A stretch of DNA of 64,000 nt from Betaproteobacteria bacterium (GTDB lineage Bacteria; Pseudomonadota; Gammaproteobacteria; Burkholderiales; Casimicrobiaceae). The DNA lies in NCBI GenBank assembly GCA_016717855.1, contig JADKEV010000007.1:11001-75000 (forward strand), in the 5' to 3' direction. The stretch's first letter is position 1. Every line of letters starts with the position of its first letter. The translations under genes and the position numbers were made by a program. Under the pieces are notes generated by a model. It was not told the origin of the DNA and did not search any database. It saw nothing but the letters and a program-made list of their open reading frames with translations. Shown in pieces: positions 1-7,839 of this stretch.

Positions 1-1114
1 TGCCGTTATGCACCTCGGCGATGCGGCTGCCGAGCGCCGATTTGCCGTTCATCTTCGCGGCCATGTTGGCGAGGAAGAGCATCTGACCGTCGCTGGAGCG
101 GGTGACGAGCGAGAGTTCCTCGCCCTGGTGCATCACCTTGAAGCGCGGGTCGCGCATGCCGTCCTTGCCGCCCATGGCTTCGAGGTCCTTCTTCCAGCTC
201 TTGCCATAGGGCGGATTGGCGAGCATGAAGTCGAACTCCTGCGCGGGGAAGGCGTCGTGCGAGAGCGTGGACCACTCCGCGCCGCCGACGATGTGGTCGG
301 CGCTCTCGCCCTCGCCCTTGAGCAGCATGTCCGCCTTGCAGACGGCGTAGGTCTCGGGGTTGATCTCCTGGCCGTAGAGCAGGCACTTGACCACCTGGGC
401 GCGCTTCGCGCCGATTGCCGTAAGCGTCTCTTCCCCCACGGTGAGCATTCCGCCCGTGCCACAGGCGCAGTCGTAGAGCAGGTAGGTACCGGACTTGATC
501 TCAGCCTCGATGGGTAGGAACACGAGGTTTGCCATCAGTCGAACGGCGTCGCGCGGCGTCCAGTGCTCGCCCGCCTCCTCGTTGTTCTCCTCGTTGAACT
601 TGCGGACCAGCTCCTCGAAGACCGTGCCCATCGCGTGGTTGTCAATGCCGGCCGGGGACAGGTCGATGTCGGGGTCGAGGAACTTGTTGATGAGCGTGCC
701 GATGGCGTCGGCCTTGGACAGCGTCTGCAACTGGTTGCGGAATTTGAAGTTCTCGAGAATATCCTGGACGTTGGGTGAAAAGCCGTTCAGGTAGTCCTCG
801 AAGTCGGCGAGCAATTGCTGCTGGCTGCCGCGGGATTTCAGGTCGCGCAGCGTGAACTTTGATGTGTTGTAAAAGGCCTGCCCCGCAGCATCGCACAGCG
901 CAGCGCGCTGTTCAGTGATACGCGCCTCGTCGAGCATCCTCTTGGTGTCGAGAACCACGCGCTTCGTGGGTTCCAGGACCGCATCCATGCGCCGGATCAC
1001 GCACATGGGCAGGATCACATCGGGGTACTTCCCACTCTTGAACAAGTCGCGCAGCACGTCGTCGGCTATGCCCCAGATGAAGGAGACGATCTTATTGTGG
1101 GTGGCCTGATCCAT
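1..1114 (-). CDS. hsdM: Type I restriction-modification system, N-6 adenine methyltransferase subunit HsdM (3' end beyond window)
   Basis: Modification subunit of a type I restriction system; it uses S-adenosylmethionine to methylate adenine in the target site set by HsdS. Reading from the ATG at 1114 gives 371 codons with no stop before the window edge, so the C-terminus is missing. An N-terminal helical region (MDQATHNKIVSFIWGIADD) is followed by the SAM-binding stretch YDCACGTGGM near residue 215-225 and the catalytic motif IV, ANPPYG, at about residues 299-304 (bases 203-220). These are hallmark HsdM features. HsdS and HsdR would be expected to the left, outside the window. No strong Shine-Dalgarno is visible. 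It is the first gene of a possible defence segment with the MNT/HEPN pair on the other strand. Confidence 0.93.
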   Translation of the reverse strand, partial: MDQATHNKIVSFIWGIADDVLRDLFKSGKYPDVILPMCVIRRMDAVLEPTKRVVLDTKRMLDEARITEQRAALCDAAGQAFYNTSKFTLRDLKSRGSQQQLLADFEDYLNGFSPNVQDILENFKFRNQLQTLSKADAIGTLINKFLDPDIDLSPAGIDNHAMGTVFEELVRKFNEENNEEAGEHWTPRDAVRLMANLVFLPIEAEIKSGTYLLYDCACGTGGMLTVGEETLTAIGAKRAQVVKCLLYGQEINPETYAVCKADMLLKGEGESADHIVGGAEWSTLSHDAFPAQEFDFMLANPPYGKSWKKDLEAMGGKDGMRDPRFKVMHQGEELSLVTRSSDGQMLFLANMAAKMNGKSALGSRIAEVHNG

Positions 1115-1386
1115 TGTCGCTTTCACTGCGTCGCGTTCGCTTTTTTCGGCCTGTGATCGTAGCCGGAAATATCCGTTTGCTCGTCTCATGAATTGAGTGT
1201 CGTGCACTCGAAAGTCGTAACTTTACCGGATTGACGGTCCTGCACGAACCAGTTGAAGCAAATTGCCGAACCACTCACCCCACAGCCCCGAAAAATGAAG
1301 TTCAACGCGGGCCTTCCATTGCCAGCCTACAATGGCCTCGTACAGAGCTGCCCGATATCGACCGCCTGCGCGCGGATGGCCAGCCA

Positions 1387-1734
1387 ATGGCCAAGCAGAC
1401 AACCAGTCTTGCGGCGGAAAGGGAGCGATCCAGGCATCAACTGGGAATTGACAAGGAGCAACTGGTGCAGTTCTGCCGGCGGCACCAGATCTGCAAGTTG
1501 TCGCTGTTCGGCTCTACGCTCAAGGGCACGGCGCGCCCCGACAGCGACGTGGACCTGCTGGTCGAGTTCGAGCCGCAAGCTACGCCGACCTTGTTCGACA
1601 TGGTGGAAATGGAGGAAGCGCTCTCGGCGCTGCTCGGTGGACGTCGCGTCGACTTGCGGACAGCCCGCGACCTGAGCCGCCATTTCCGCGACGAGGTCGT
1701 GCGCACGGCTGAGGTCCAGTATGCGCGAGGATGA
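1387..1734 (+). CDS. mntA: MNT-family nucleotidyltransferase, MntA-type antitoxin
   Basis: Minimal nucleotidyltransferase, known in MntA/HepT systems to inactivate the HEPN partner by adenylylating it. The 115-residue protein carries the signature GSTLKGTARPDSDVDLLVEF, that is GS followed ten residues later by DxD, and a later conserved RRVDL acid that completes the metal site. An ATG at 1387 was chosen because translation from the upstream TTG at 1231 would add 52 residues with no family resemblance. The stop codon overlaps the next gene by 14 bases, so the two are probably translationally coupled. Family assignment is strong; the antitoxin role is inferred from the neighbour. Confidence 0.85.
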   Translation: MAKQTTSLAAERERSRHQLGIDKEQLVQFCRRHQICKLSLFGSTLKGTARPDSDVDLLVEFEPQATPTLFDMVEMEEALSALLGGRRVDLRTARDLSRHFRDEVVRTAEVQYARG

Positions 1735-2077
1735 CCGCGTCCGCGTCACTCATATGATCGACGCCATAGAGTCGGCATTGCAATTCACCAACGGGCGCGA
1801 CCGGTCGGAAATGGAAAGCGAAAAGAAGCTGCTGTTCGCGGTGGTGCGCGCGGTCGAGATCATCGGTGAGGCGGCGAGCAAGGTATCGCCCGAAGGTCGT
1901 GCCGAGGCACCAGACATTCCATGGGGCGTAATCGTCGGCGTGCGCAATCGGCTGGCCCGTGCCTACTTCGATGTCGACCCGGACATTGTCTGGCGCACGG
2001 TGACGCTGGCTCTGCCGCCGCTCTTGCCGCCGCTGAGTGCTTTGCTCAAGAGCACCGAGCCTGTAGCCCCTTCCTGA
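1721..2077 (+). CDS. hepT: HepT-like HEPN-domain protein (DUF86) with altered active site
   Basis: A 118-residue HEPN protein of the HepT family, normally an RNase toxin whose catalytic motif is R-N-x-L-x-H-x-Y. The protein has the expected helices (MIDAIESALQF and LLFAVVRAVEIIGEAASKV) and the family block PDIPWGVIVGVRNRLARAYF. In that block the motif reads R75-N-R-L-A-R80-A-Y82: the histidine expected at residue 80 is arginine (codon CGT at 1958-1960), while the tyrosine that MntA modifies is retained. The gene overlaps mntA by 14 bases. It may therefore be a toxin with weak or no RNase activity, or one held in check by mutation. Identity of the family is clear; activity is doubtful. Confidence 0.85.
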   Translation: MREDDRVRVTHMIDAIESALQFTNGRDRSEMESEKKLLFAVVRAVEIIGEAASKVSPEGRAEAPDIPWGVIVGVRNRLARAYFDVDPDIVWRTVTLALPPLLPPLSALLKSTEPVAPS

Positions 2078-2090
2078 ACGCGTAACGCAC

Positions 2091-3431
2091 GTGTCATCCG
2101 CCGACCTCTCCCGCAACATAGCGGATATGTTTCTCCGCGCGGAGCAGAGCGGGCTCAAGCTCGCGATCAAGGGACGTACCGTCACGCTCGTGTTGCTGGG
2201 CGCCTGGCTGGTGATTACGCGGGCGGACGATGTGGTGCGAGCGCTCGGTTACGCGGGGGTCATGGCGATTTTCGTGGTCCTTGGCCTGGTGCACTATTCG
2301 CTGATCGCAACGCGCTTCGACCAACGGTGGGTCAAGTACGCCTTCGTCACGCTGGACATCGCCATCGTCTCGACGCTCGTGGCGACGCAGCCGCTGTTCC
2401 CAACGGCGGCCGATCTGCCTTCGGTCACCATCTTCCGCGCCCCGCTGTTCGAGTTCTACTTCGTGATCCTCGGCGTCGCCGCTTTCAGCTTCTCGCCGGG
2501 CCTCGTGCTGTGGACGGGCGTCGCCGGTGCGCTCGGCTGGCTCGCCGCCTTCCGGCATGTGGCAAGCGGGTTGGTTGGCGTTCTTAACTGGACCGACATT
2601 CCTGCGAGGCCGACAGCCCGCGAAGTCATGGCGGTCGTGCTCGATCCCAACTTCGGCGGATGGGGCAGCCGAATCCAGGAGGCGATCCTGCTGATGGTCG
2701 TGGCGGCGCTGATCGCACTGGTCATGCGGCGTGCACGCAGTACGCTGACACGGCAGTTGGAAGCGGAACGCGACCATGCCACTCTCTCGCACATGTTCGG
2801 TCGCTTCGTGCCGCCGACGATCGCGAAAGCCATGATCGCCGGGCGCGGCGTGCTCGCACCGGTCGAGCGGGAGGCCACGGTGCTGTTCGCCGACATCGCC
2901 GGCTTCACCGAGATGACCGAACGCGCCGGCGCCGTGCGCACGGTCGAGATCATGAACGCGTTCTTCGACGAGGTGACACGCATCGTCGGCGATCACGACG
3001 GAATCGTCGCGCAGTTCATCGGCGATGCCGTGCTCGCGACCTTCAACGTTCCGGTCGAGGATCCGCGACACGCGGTCAACGCCTTCGAGGCCGCCCGCGC
3101 GATGCTGGCCTGTGTCGCGAGCCGCGAGTTCGCAGGCGAGCGCATCCGCGTGCGCATCGGCATCAATACGGGCCCTCTGGTTGCCGGCAACGTTGGCGGC
3201 GGCGGGCGCCAGAGCTACACGGTCTATGGGGGCACGGTCAACGTCGCAGCCCGCCTGGAGGCACTGTGCAAAGAACACGGCACCTCGCTTCTTGTTTCCG
3301 CCGCAACGGCCAGGGCGCTGCCGAACGCGAAGCTGGTTGCGGTCGGCAATGTCACCGTACGGGGCATCGCCGAGCCGGTGAGCGTCTTTTCGATCCCGCT
3401 CTCGAATGGCGAAGGGACACATCACGCCTGA
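2091..3431 (+). CDS. Membrane-bound class III adenylate/guanylate cyclase family protein
   Basis: A 446-residue protein: about six hydrophobic segments in residues 28-212, then a class III cyclase domain at about 255-435 facing the cytoplasm. The metal-binding aspartates are visible in LFADIAGFTEM (D268) and FIGDAVLATF (D312), and the transition-state pair in VNVAARLE (N384, R388). The two residues that normally select the base are not the usual Lys/Asp of adenylyl cyclases: the first position is Q308 (bases 3012-3014) and the second is G381 (GGC at 3231-3233). The nucleotide made therefore cannot be predicted. Start taken as GTG 2091, 13 bases after hepT; an ATG at 2127 is possible. It overlaps convergently with the nagB remnant. 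Confidence 0.85.
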   Translation: MSSADLSRNIADMFLRAEQSGLKLAIKGRTVTLVLLGAWLVITRADDVVRALGYAGVMAIFVVLGLVHYSLIATRFDQRWVKYAFVTLDIAIVSTLVATQPLFPTAADLPSVTIFRAPLFEFYFVILGVAAFSFSPGLVLWTGVAGALGWLAAFRHVASGLVGVLNWTDIPARPTAREVMAVVLDPNFGGWGSRIQEAILLMVVAALIALVMRRARSTLTRQLEAERDHATLSHMFGRFVPPTIAKAMIAGRGVLAPVEREATVLFADIAGFTEMTERAGAVRTVEIMNAFFDEVTRIVGDHDGIVAQFIGDAVLATFNVPVEDPRHAVNAFEAARAMLACVASREFAGERIRVRIGINTGPLVAGNVGGGGRQSYTVYGGTVNVAARLEALCKEHGTSLLVSAATARALPNAKLVAVGNVTVRGIAEPVSVFSIPLSNGEGTHHA

Positions 3432-3720
3432 GGCGGCGCCGGCGCCGGGCTCAAGGACGACGCGGCCTCGCGGTCGAGGAACAGCGTGCATTCAGCGTGC
3501 GTGCGCAGGATGGACGCCGGAACGAGGTTGGTCACCGGGCCCTCGACGGCACCGCGGACGGCTTCCGCCTTGCGCCGGTCCGGCACCGTGACCACGAGCT
3601 TGCGGGAGGCCAGGATGCGCCTGATGCTCATCGAGATGGCGCGCCGCGGATCGCCGCGGCCCCCGCGGCAGCGGCGGCCACGCCCAGTTCCGCCTTGGTG
3701 TCGAAAATGCGGATATCCAC
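3422..3720 (-). pseudogene. Internally deleted remnant of a glucosamine-6-phosphate deaminase/isomerase gene (NagB family)
   Basis: Two ends of a NagB-family enzyme are joined with the middle missing. From a GTG at 3720 one frame reads VDIRIFDTKAELGVAAAAAG and reaches a TGA at 3628-3630; this resembles the family N-terminus. In a shifted frame just before that stop, the family C-terminus begins (RAISMSIRRILASRKLVVTV) and runs through a GPV and a PASILRTH block to TLFLDRE, ending at 3422. A normal enzyme has roughly 240-260 residues, so about 160 codons are missing and the two pieces are out of frame. It overlaps the end of the cyclase gene by 10 bases. Almost certainly non-functional. Confidence 0.75.
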
Positions 3721-3768
3721 GATCGACCTCGTTCCGGTCGTCAGCCGGGATGGCGCATGCGCGGACAG

Positions 3769-6375
3769 CTACGCAGCGCCCGCAGCCTGACCATCCTCGC
3801 CCAGGCACAACCGCGCCAGCGCCGCCTCGTCCAGCGCTTCGCCCTCGCGCCGCCAGCGCTCGATGTCGCGCGGATCGAGCTTCGCGCCGTCGAAGATCTG
3901 CTGCAGGCGTTTCCGGGCAAGAGGCACGCTGGGGTCGCGCACCATGCCGCTGCGGGCGATGTGCGCCTCGGCGGCGCCGTCCACGCGCGCCGCGTCGGCG
4001 TAGCGTCCCTGCTCCGCCACCAGCAGGGCGAGGTGCCCGCAATAGCGCTGCAGCAGCCCGTCGCGCCGCCACGCGGCGATGCCGCGCCGCAGCGCTTGCG
4101 CGGCTTCGTCGATGCGCCCGAGGAACATCAGCGCAAACGTGCGATGGGCCTGGACCCAGCGCAGCGCATCGTGATGGTCGCTGCCGAACCGCTGCTCGAA
4201 GGCGCGGGCGATGTCGAGGACTTCCTCGTAGCGTTCGAGCCCCAGCATGATCAGGCTTTCCACGCTTGCTGTGCCGGTCGAGGTGATCGGGTCCGCGGGA
4301 TCGGCCGCGCACAGCTGTTCCAGTTCCAACCGGTGCCGCAGCGCCTCCTCCAGCCGGCCCTGCAGCATCGCGCCGTTGATCAGCGCGCTCAGCCGCCGCG
4401 TGCGCAGCAACGGCGGCCATCCGGGATCTTCCAGCGCCAGAATCTCCGGCATCAGCGCGTCGGCCTCGGCGTGGTGGCCGGTATCGTAGAGGGACCAAGC
4501 CCTGGCGCAGAGAACGCCGTACAGGCGCGGCCGCTCGCCGCGCCGCCGCCAGATGTTCTCGGCCCGGGACAGTGCCGCCTGCACCGCGGCCCGCGGCACA
4601 CGCCCGGAATCGCCGAACGTCGCGTACACCTCCCAGAACCACGCCGCCGGCACCGGTTCGGACTCGTCATCGACACGCTCGACCATGAATTGCATGGTGC
4701 GCAGCGCCTCCTGCGACTGTCCCCGGGTGAACAGCAGTCGCGCCACCGCCGCGGCCAGCACGACGGCCGTCGCCGTATCGCCCCCCGCGCCTGCGGCCCA
4801 AGCGAAGGCCGCGCGCGCATTCTCCAACTCGGGCTCCAGGAGCTGTCTGGAAGCTGCCAGGCTGAGCGTGACCCGCTCGCCCTGCCGCGCGTTCCACGTC
4901 TGGACGAACAGGTCGCAGACCGCCCGCGCATGGCGCTCGATCAGGATGGGCGTTTCATGCGCGTCGGCCAGCTTCTCCAGCGCATAGGCCCGCGTGGTCT
5001 CCAGCAGCCGATAACGCACCGGCTCGGCGGCGTCGGCGACGACCAGCGACTTGTCCACCAGCGCGCTCAAGCCGTCGAGCACGGCCCAGGGGTCGAGGTG
5101 CGCGTCGCTGGACACCTGCTGCGCCAGTTCGAGCGTGAAGCCGCCGACGAAGACGCCCAGCCGCCGGAAGATGGCCTGCTCGTCGGCCGCGAGCATCGCG
5201 TGGCTCCAATCGATCGCCGCGCGCAGCGTCTGGTGGCGGCGCGGCGCCGTGCGCGCCCCGCCGGTGAGCAGGCGAAAGCGCTCGCCCAGCCCGTCGCGCA
5301 GCCGCTGCACGCCGAGCAGACGCACGCGCGCGGCGGCCAGCTCGATCGCCAGCGGCATCCCATCGAGCTGGCGACAGATGTCGGCGACCGCCTCGACATT
5401 GGCGGCGTCGATCGTGAAACGCGGCTCGACCGCCCGTGCGCGTTCGGCAAAGAGTCGCAGGGCGCCGAACTCCCCGCCCTGGGCCGCGCTGTCGACGGCC
5501 GGCACGGCCAGCGGCTCGAGCTTGAAGATGTGCTCGCCGGGGATGTGCAGCATCTCCTGGCTGGTGACCAGCAGACGCACGCCGCCCGCGCGTTCGAGGA
5601 TCGCCGCGGCCAGCGCCGCAGCGGCGTCCACCACGTGTTCGCAGTTGTCCAGCACCAGCAGCGCGGACCAACCGCCAAGGGCGCCGATCAGTTGCTCCTG
5701 GGCCGTGCCCAAGCCTTCCAGCGTCAGGCGCAACGCGGCCGCCACGGCCAGCGGCACCTGGGCCGGATCTGCCAACGGTGCGAGATCTACCCACCAGACG
5801 CCATCGCGAAACTCCCCGCGCAGCGCATGCGCCACCGCGCGGGCCAGCGCGGTCTTGCCCATGCCCGCAGCGCCGACCAGCGTGACCAGCGCCTGCCTGT
5901 CGATCAGCGCCTGCAACGCCGGCAGCGCCGCGTCGCGGCCGAACAGCGGCGGCACGATCTGCGGCAGGTTGCCCGGCACGGACGCGGCGGGAGGGAGCGC
6001 CTCCCCTGCCCCCGGCTGCGCCGACGCCGGAGCGGGAGCATCGACACCGGCGGGCCGGCCGGCATCGCCATCGCCATCGAGGGGCACGACAAACCGGTAT
6101 CCCCGTCCCGGTATCGTGGCGATCGCCTGCGGGCCGAGCAGCTTGCGCAGCGCGCTGATGTGCACCTGCAGGTTGTTCTCCTCGACCACGAGGCCGGGCC
6201 AGACGACGTCAAGCAATTCGTTCTTGCCGACCACGCGGTCGCGGCGTTCGACGAGGGCCGCGAGGACGTCGAACGCGCGCGCGCCGATGACCACCGGCTG
6301 CGCGTCCTGCAGCAGGCGCCGGCTGGCCGCATGCAGCTCGAAGCGGCCGAACCGGATGGCTGGCGTGTTCGTCAT
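3769..6375 (-). CDS. Winged-helix (OmpR/CadC-type) transcriptional regulator with large ATPase domain
   Basis: Predicted cytoplasmic regulator of 868 residues. Residues about 5-100 form an OmpR-type winged helix (FGRFELHAASRRLL, NNLQVHISALRKLLG and the wing IPGRGYRFV). After a Pro/Ala-rich linker comes a STAND/NB-ARC-like P-loop ATPase with Walker A GAAGMGKT at about 168-175 and a Walker B-like LLVLDNCEHV, then a long helical region probably made of TPR-like repeats. Such proteins couple ligand or protein sensing to ATP-driven activation. ATG 6375 is preferred because the conserved fold begins right after it; an in-frame start at 6447 would add 24 residues. The inducer and targets are unknown. 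It lies downstream of, and on the same strand as, the cytochrome gene. Confidence 0.85.
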   Translation of the reverse strand: MTNTPAIRFGRFELHAASRRLLQDAQPVVIGARAFDVLAALVERRDRVVGKNELLDVVWPGLVVEENNLQVHISALRKLLGPQAIATIPGRGYRFVVPLDGDGDAGRPAGVDAPAPASAQPGAGEALPPAASVPGNLPQIVPPLFGRDAALPALQALIDRQALVTLVGAAGMGKTALARAVAHALRGEFRDGVWWVDLAPLADPAQVPLAVAAALRLTLEGLGTAQEQLIGALGGWSALLVLDNCEHVVDAAAALAAAILERAGGVRLLVTSQEMLHIPGEHIFKLEPLAVPAVDSAAQGGEFGALRLFAERARAVEPRFTIDAANVEAVADICRQLDGMPLAIELAAARVRLLGVQRLRDGLGERFRLLTGGARTAPRRHQTLRAAIDWSHAMLAADEQAIFRRLGVFVGGFTLELAQQVSSDAHLDPWAVLDGLSALVDKSLVVADAAEPVRYRLLETTRAYALEKLADAHETPILIERHARAVCDLFVQTWNARQGERVTLSLAASRQLLEPELENARAAFAWAAGAGGDTATAVVLAAAVARLLFTRGQSQEALRTMQFMVERVDDESEPVPAAWFWEVYATFGDSGRVPRAAVQAALSRAENIWRRRGERPRLYGVLCARAWSLYDTGHHAEADALMPEILALEDPGWPPLLRTRRLSALINGAMLQGRLEEALRHRLELEQLCAADPADPITSTGTASVESLIMLGLERYEEVLDIARAFEQRFGSDHHDALRWVQAHRTFALMFLGRIDEAAQALRRGIAAWRRDGLLQRYCGHLALLVAEQGRYADAARVDGAAEAHIARSGMVRDPSVPLARKRLQQIFDGAKLDPRDIERWRREGEALDEAALARLCLGEDGQAAGAA

Positions 6376-6600
6376 GGGCGAGGAAACAGGGATGGGAAGG
6401 TCAACCGCACGCCCCCGAGTTTCCTTGAAGCCCGGCACTGCAGTCAACTGCGCGAGTTGCGTGTCAGGAGTTTGGTGCGGCGCTGGGCATCGCGCTGGCC
6501 GCCCTGCTGGGCATGCATCTGCGCCGGCGGCGCGACGATCGTAGCGCCTGATCCGCCCGGGTCGCCGACAGCGGCGACTCGTCGATGGCAGGGACGCGCG

Positions 6601-7680
6601 CTACTGCGACAAGCTGAACTTCGTCTCCGTCGCGCGCACCTCGCCCGACTTGCGAATCACCACGGCCACCGTCTGGGCGGCCTTGCCCGACAGCCGGAAG
6701 TAGTTGCCGTAGCTGGTCGTGTTGTTGAACATCATGGGCTCGAGCACCTTGACCTGGTCGCCCATCACCGGATCGGCGATCTTCGCTTCCACGTACGCGT
6801 CCTTGATGGCGTCCCTGGTCGCGGCATCGAACAGTGAAACGTTCAGGTGGTAGAACGATTTCCCCTGGGGTATGCCGCCGTGCATCTTGCTCTCCGGATC
6901 GGCGCCGGTATGCTGCTTGCGCAACGCATCGGCGGACGTCGCGCCGAAGAGTATTTCCATGCCATCGATCGTCCGACGATTCGCATCCCGGACCGGCACG
7001 GCCACAGCAGGCGCGCTGGCGGTGGTCGCGGACGGGACCGGATTCAGCATGAACGCAATCGCCGACGCGACTTCGGCATCGGTCAGATCGGCCTCGCCGC
7101 CACGGGGCGGCATCCCCCCGTGACCGTTGATGGCGGAACGGACCAGGACTTCGAAGCCCTGTTTCGCCCGCGGTACCCAGGCGAGGCGATCGCCGATCGC
7201 AGGCGCACCGTTGACGCCCGCTTCGTGGCACTGCGCGCATTGCGCCCGGACGACCTGTTCGCCGCTGCGCGCGGCGGGGCGCGCCGTCCGGTCGATGGGT
7301 GCGGTCCATTGGCCGCCTGATGCGTTGACCATGTAGGTGATGGCGCGCTGGATCTCGATATCGCTGAGTCCGGCATTTCCGCCATGCGCGGGCATCTTGC
7401 GGATGCCCTGGAGCGCACTGCGCGAAAGGCCGGTCAGGCCCTGCCCCGCGCGCGCCGTCCATGCCTTCCTGTCGCCGATCCTGGGCGCGCCGTCCACGCC
7501 GGCGCCGTGGCATGCGACGCAGGCCGCCTCCACGACGGCCTTGCCGCTTTGGCCCCGGCCCTGTGCCTGCGCCAGCTGCGGCGCGAGCGCGAGCGCGATG
7601 GCCATCGCGCAGGCCAGCGCCAGCGATTTCGGGATTGTGCCGACCCGACGGCTTGCCGCTGCATCGAGTTTGCGGTCCAT
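6601..7680 (-). CDS. Exported diheme c-type cytochrome with extra C-terminal domain
   Basis: A periplasmic electron carrier of 359 residues. A signal peptide (ALACAMAIALALAPQLAQAQ) is followed by two similar cytochrome c5-like domains with heme sites CVACH and CAQCH and distal-ligand regions KMPAHGGN and GGMPPRGGE. The remaining 120 residues (from about 240) form a separate domain containing GKSFYHLNVSLFD and MMFNNTTSYGNYFRLSG, which I do not recognise; it has the alternating pattern of a beta-sandwich. ATG 7680 is chosen because an AGAGG sits 5 bases upstream. Partner reductases or oxidases are not next to it. Function beyond electron transfer is not known. Confidence 0.85.
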   Translation of the reverse strand: MDRKLDAAASRRVGTIPKSLALACAMAIALALAPQLAQAQGRGQSGKAVVEAACVACHGAGVDGAPRIGDRKAWTARAGQGLTGLSRSALQGIRKMPAHGGNAGLSDIEIQRAITYMVNASGGQWTAPIDRTARPAARSGEQVVRAQCAQCHEAGVNGAPAIGDRLAWVPRAKQGFEVLVRSAINGHGGMPPRGGEADLTDAEVASAIAFMLNPVPSATTASAPAVAVPVRDANRRTIDGMEILFGATSADALRKQHTGADPESKMHGGIPQGKSFYHLNVSLFDAATRDAIKDAYVEAKIADPVMGDQVKVLEPMMFNNTTSYGNYFRLSGKAAQTVAVVIRKSGEVRATETKFSLSQ

Positions 7681-7839
7681 AGACACCTCTGCGTCACGCG
7701 CGTGCCGGTGGCAGGGCGGAATGTCGTGTCTGCCGGACGCCCGGTCTGTGCAGCGGATGGTCGTCCGAAAGCGGCCGGGATGCTATGACGAAGATCAAGA
7801 GATGGTCAATTTCCTGCCAGCGGCGGCACGCCCGCGCCG

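Noticed and set aside
2091..3431. Idea that the cyclase is part of a CBASS/Pycsar-type defence system
   Set aside because: It is a membrane class III cyclase of a common type and no effector (TIR, TM or phospholipase) gene is beside it; only the unusual specificity residues are suggestive.
6429..6551. Short frame ending in a hydrophobic stretch plus arginines (ALGIALAALLGMHLRRRR)
   Set aside because: It looks like a C-terminal membrane anchor, but there is no start codon or upstream homology; an in-frame TGA precedes it at 6426-6428. It may be a fossil of a lost gene.
3757..6837. A 1,026-codon open frame on the plus strand opposite the winged-helix regulator
   Set aside because: Composition is Arg/Ala/Gln/His-rich with no domain pattern; it is the complement of a clear regulator gene in high-GC DNA. 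The same applies to the 1,020-codon plus-strand frame at 35353-38415 and the long frames opposite nuo genes and infB.
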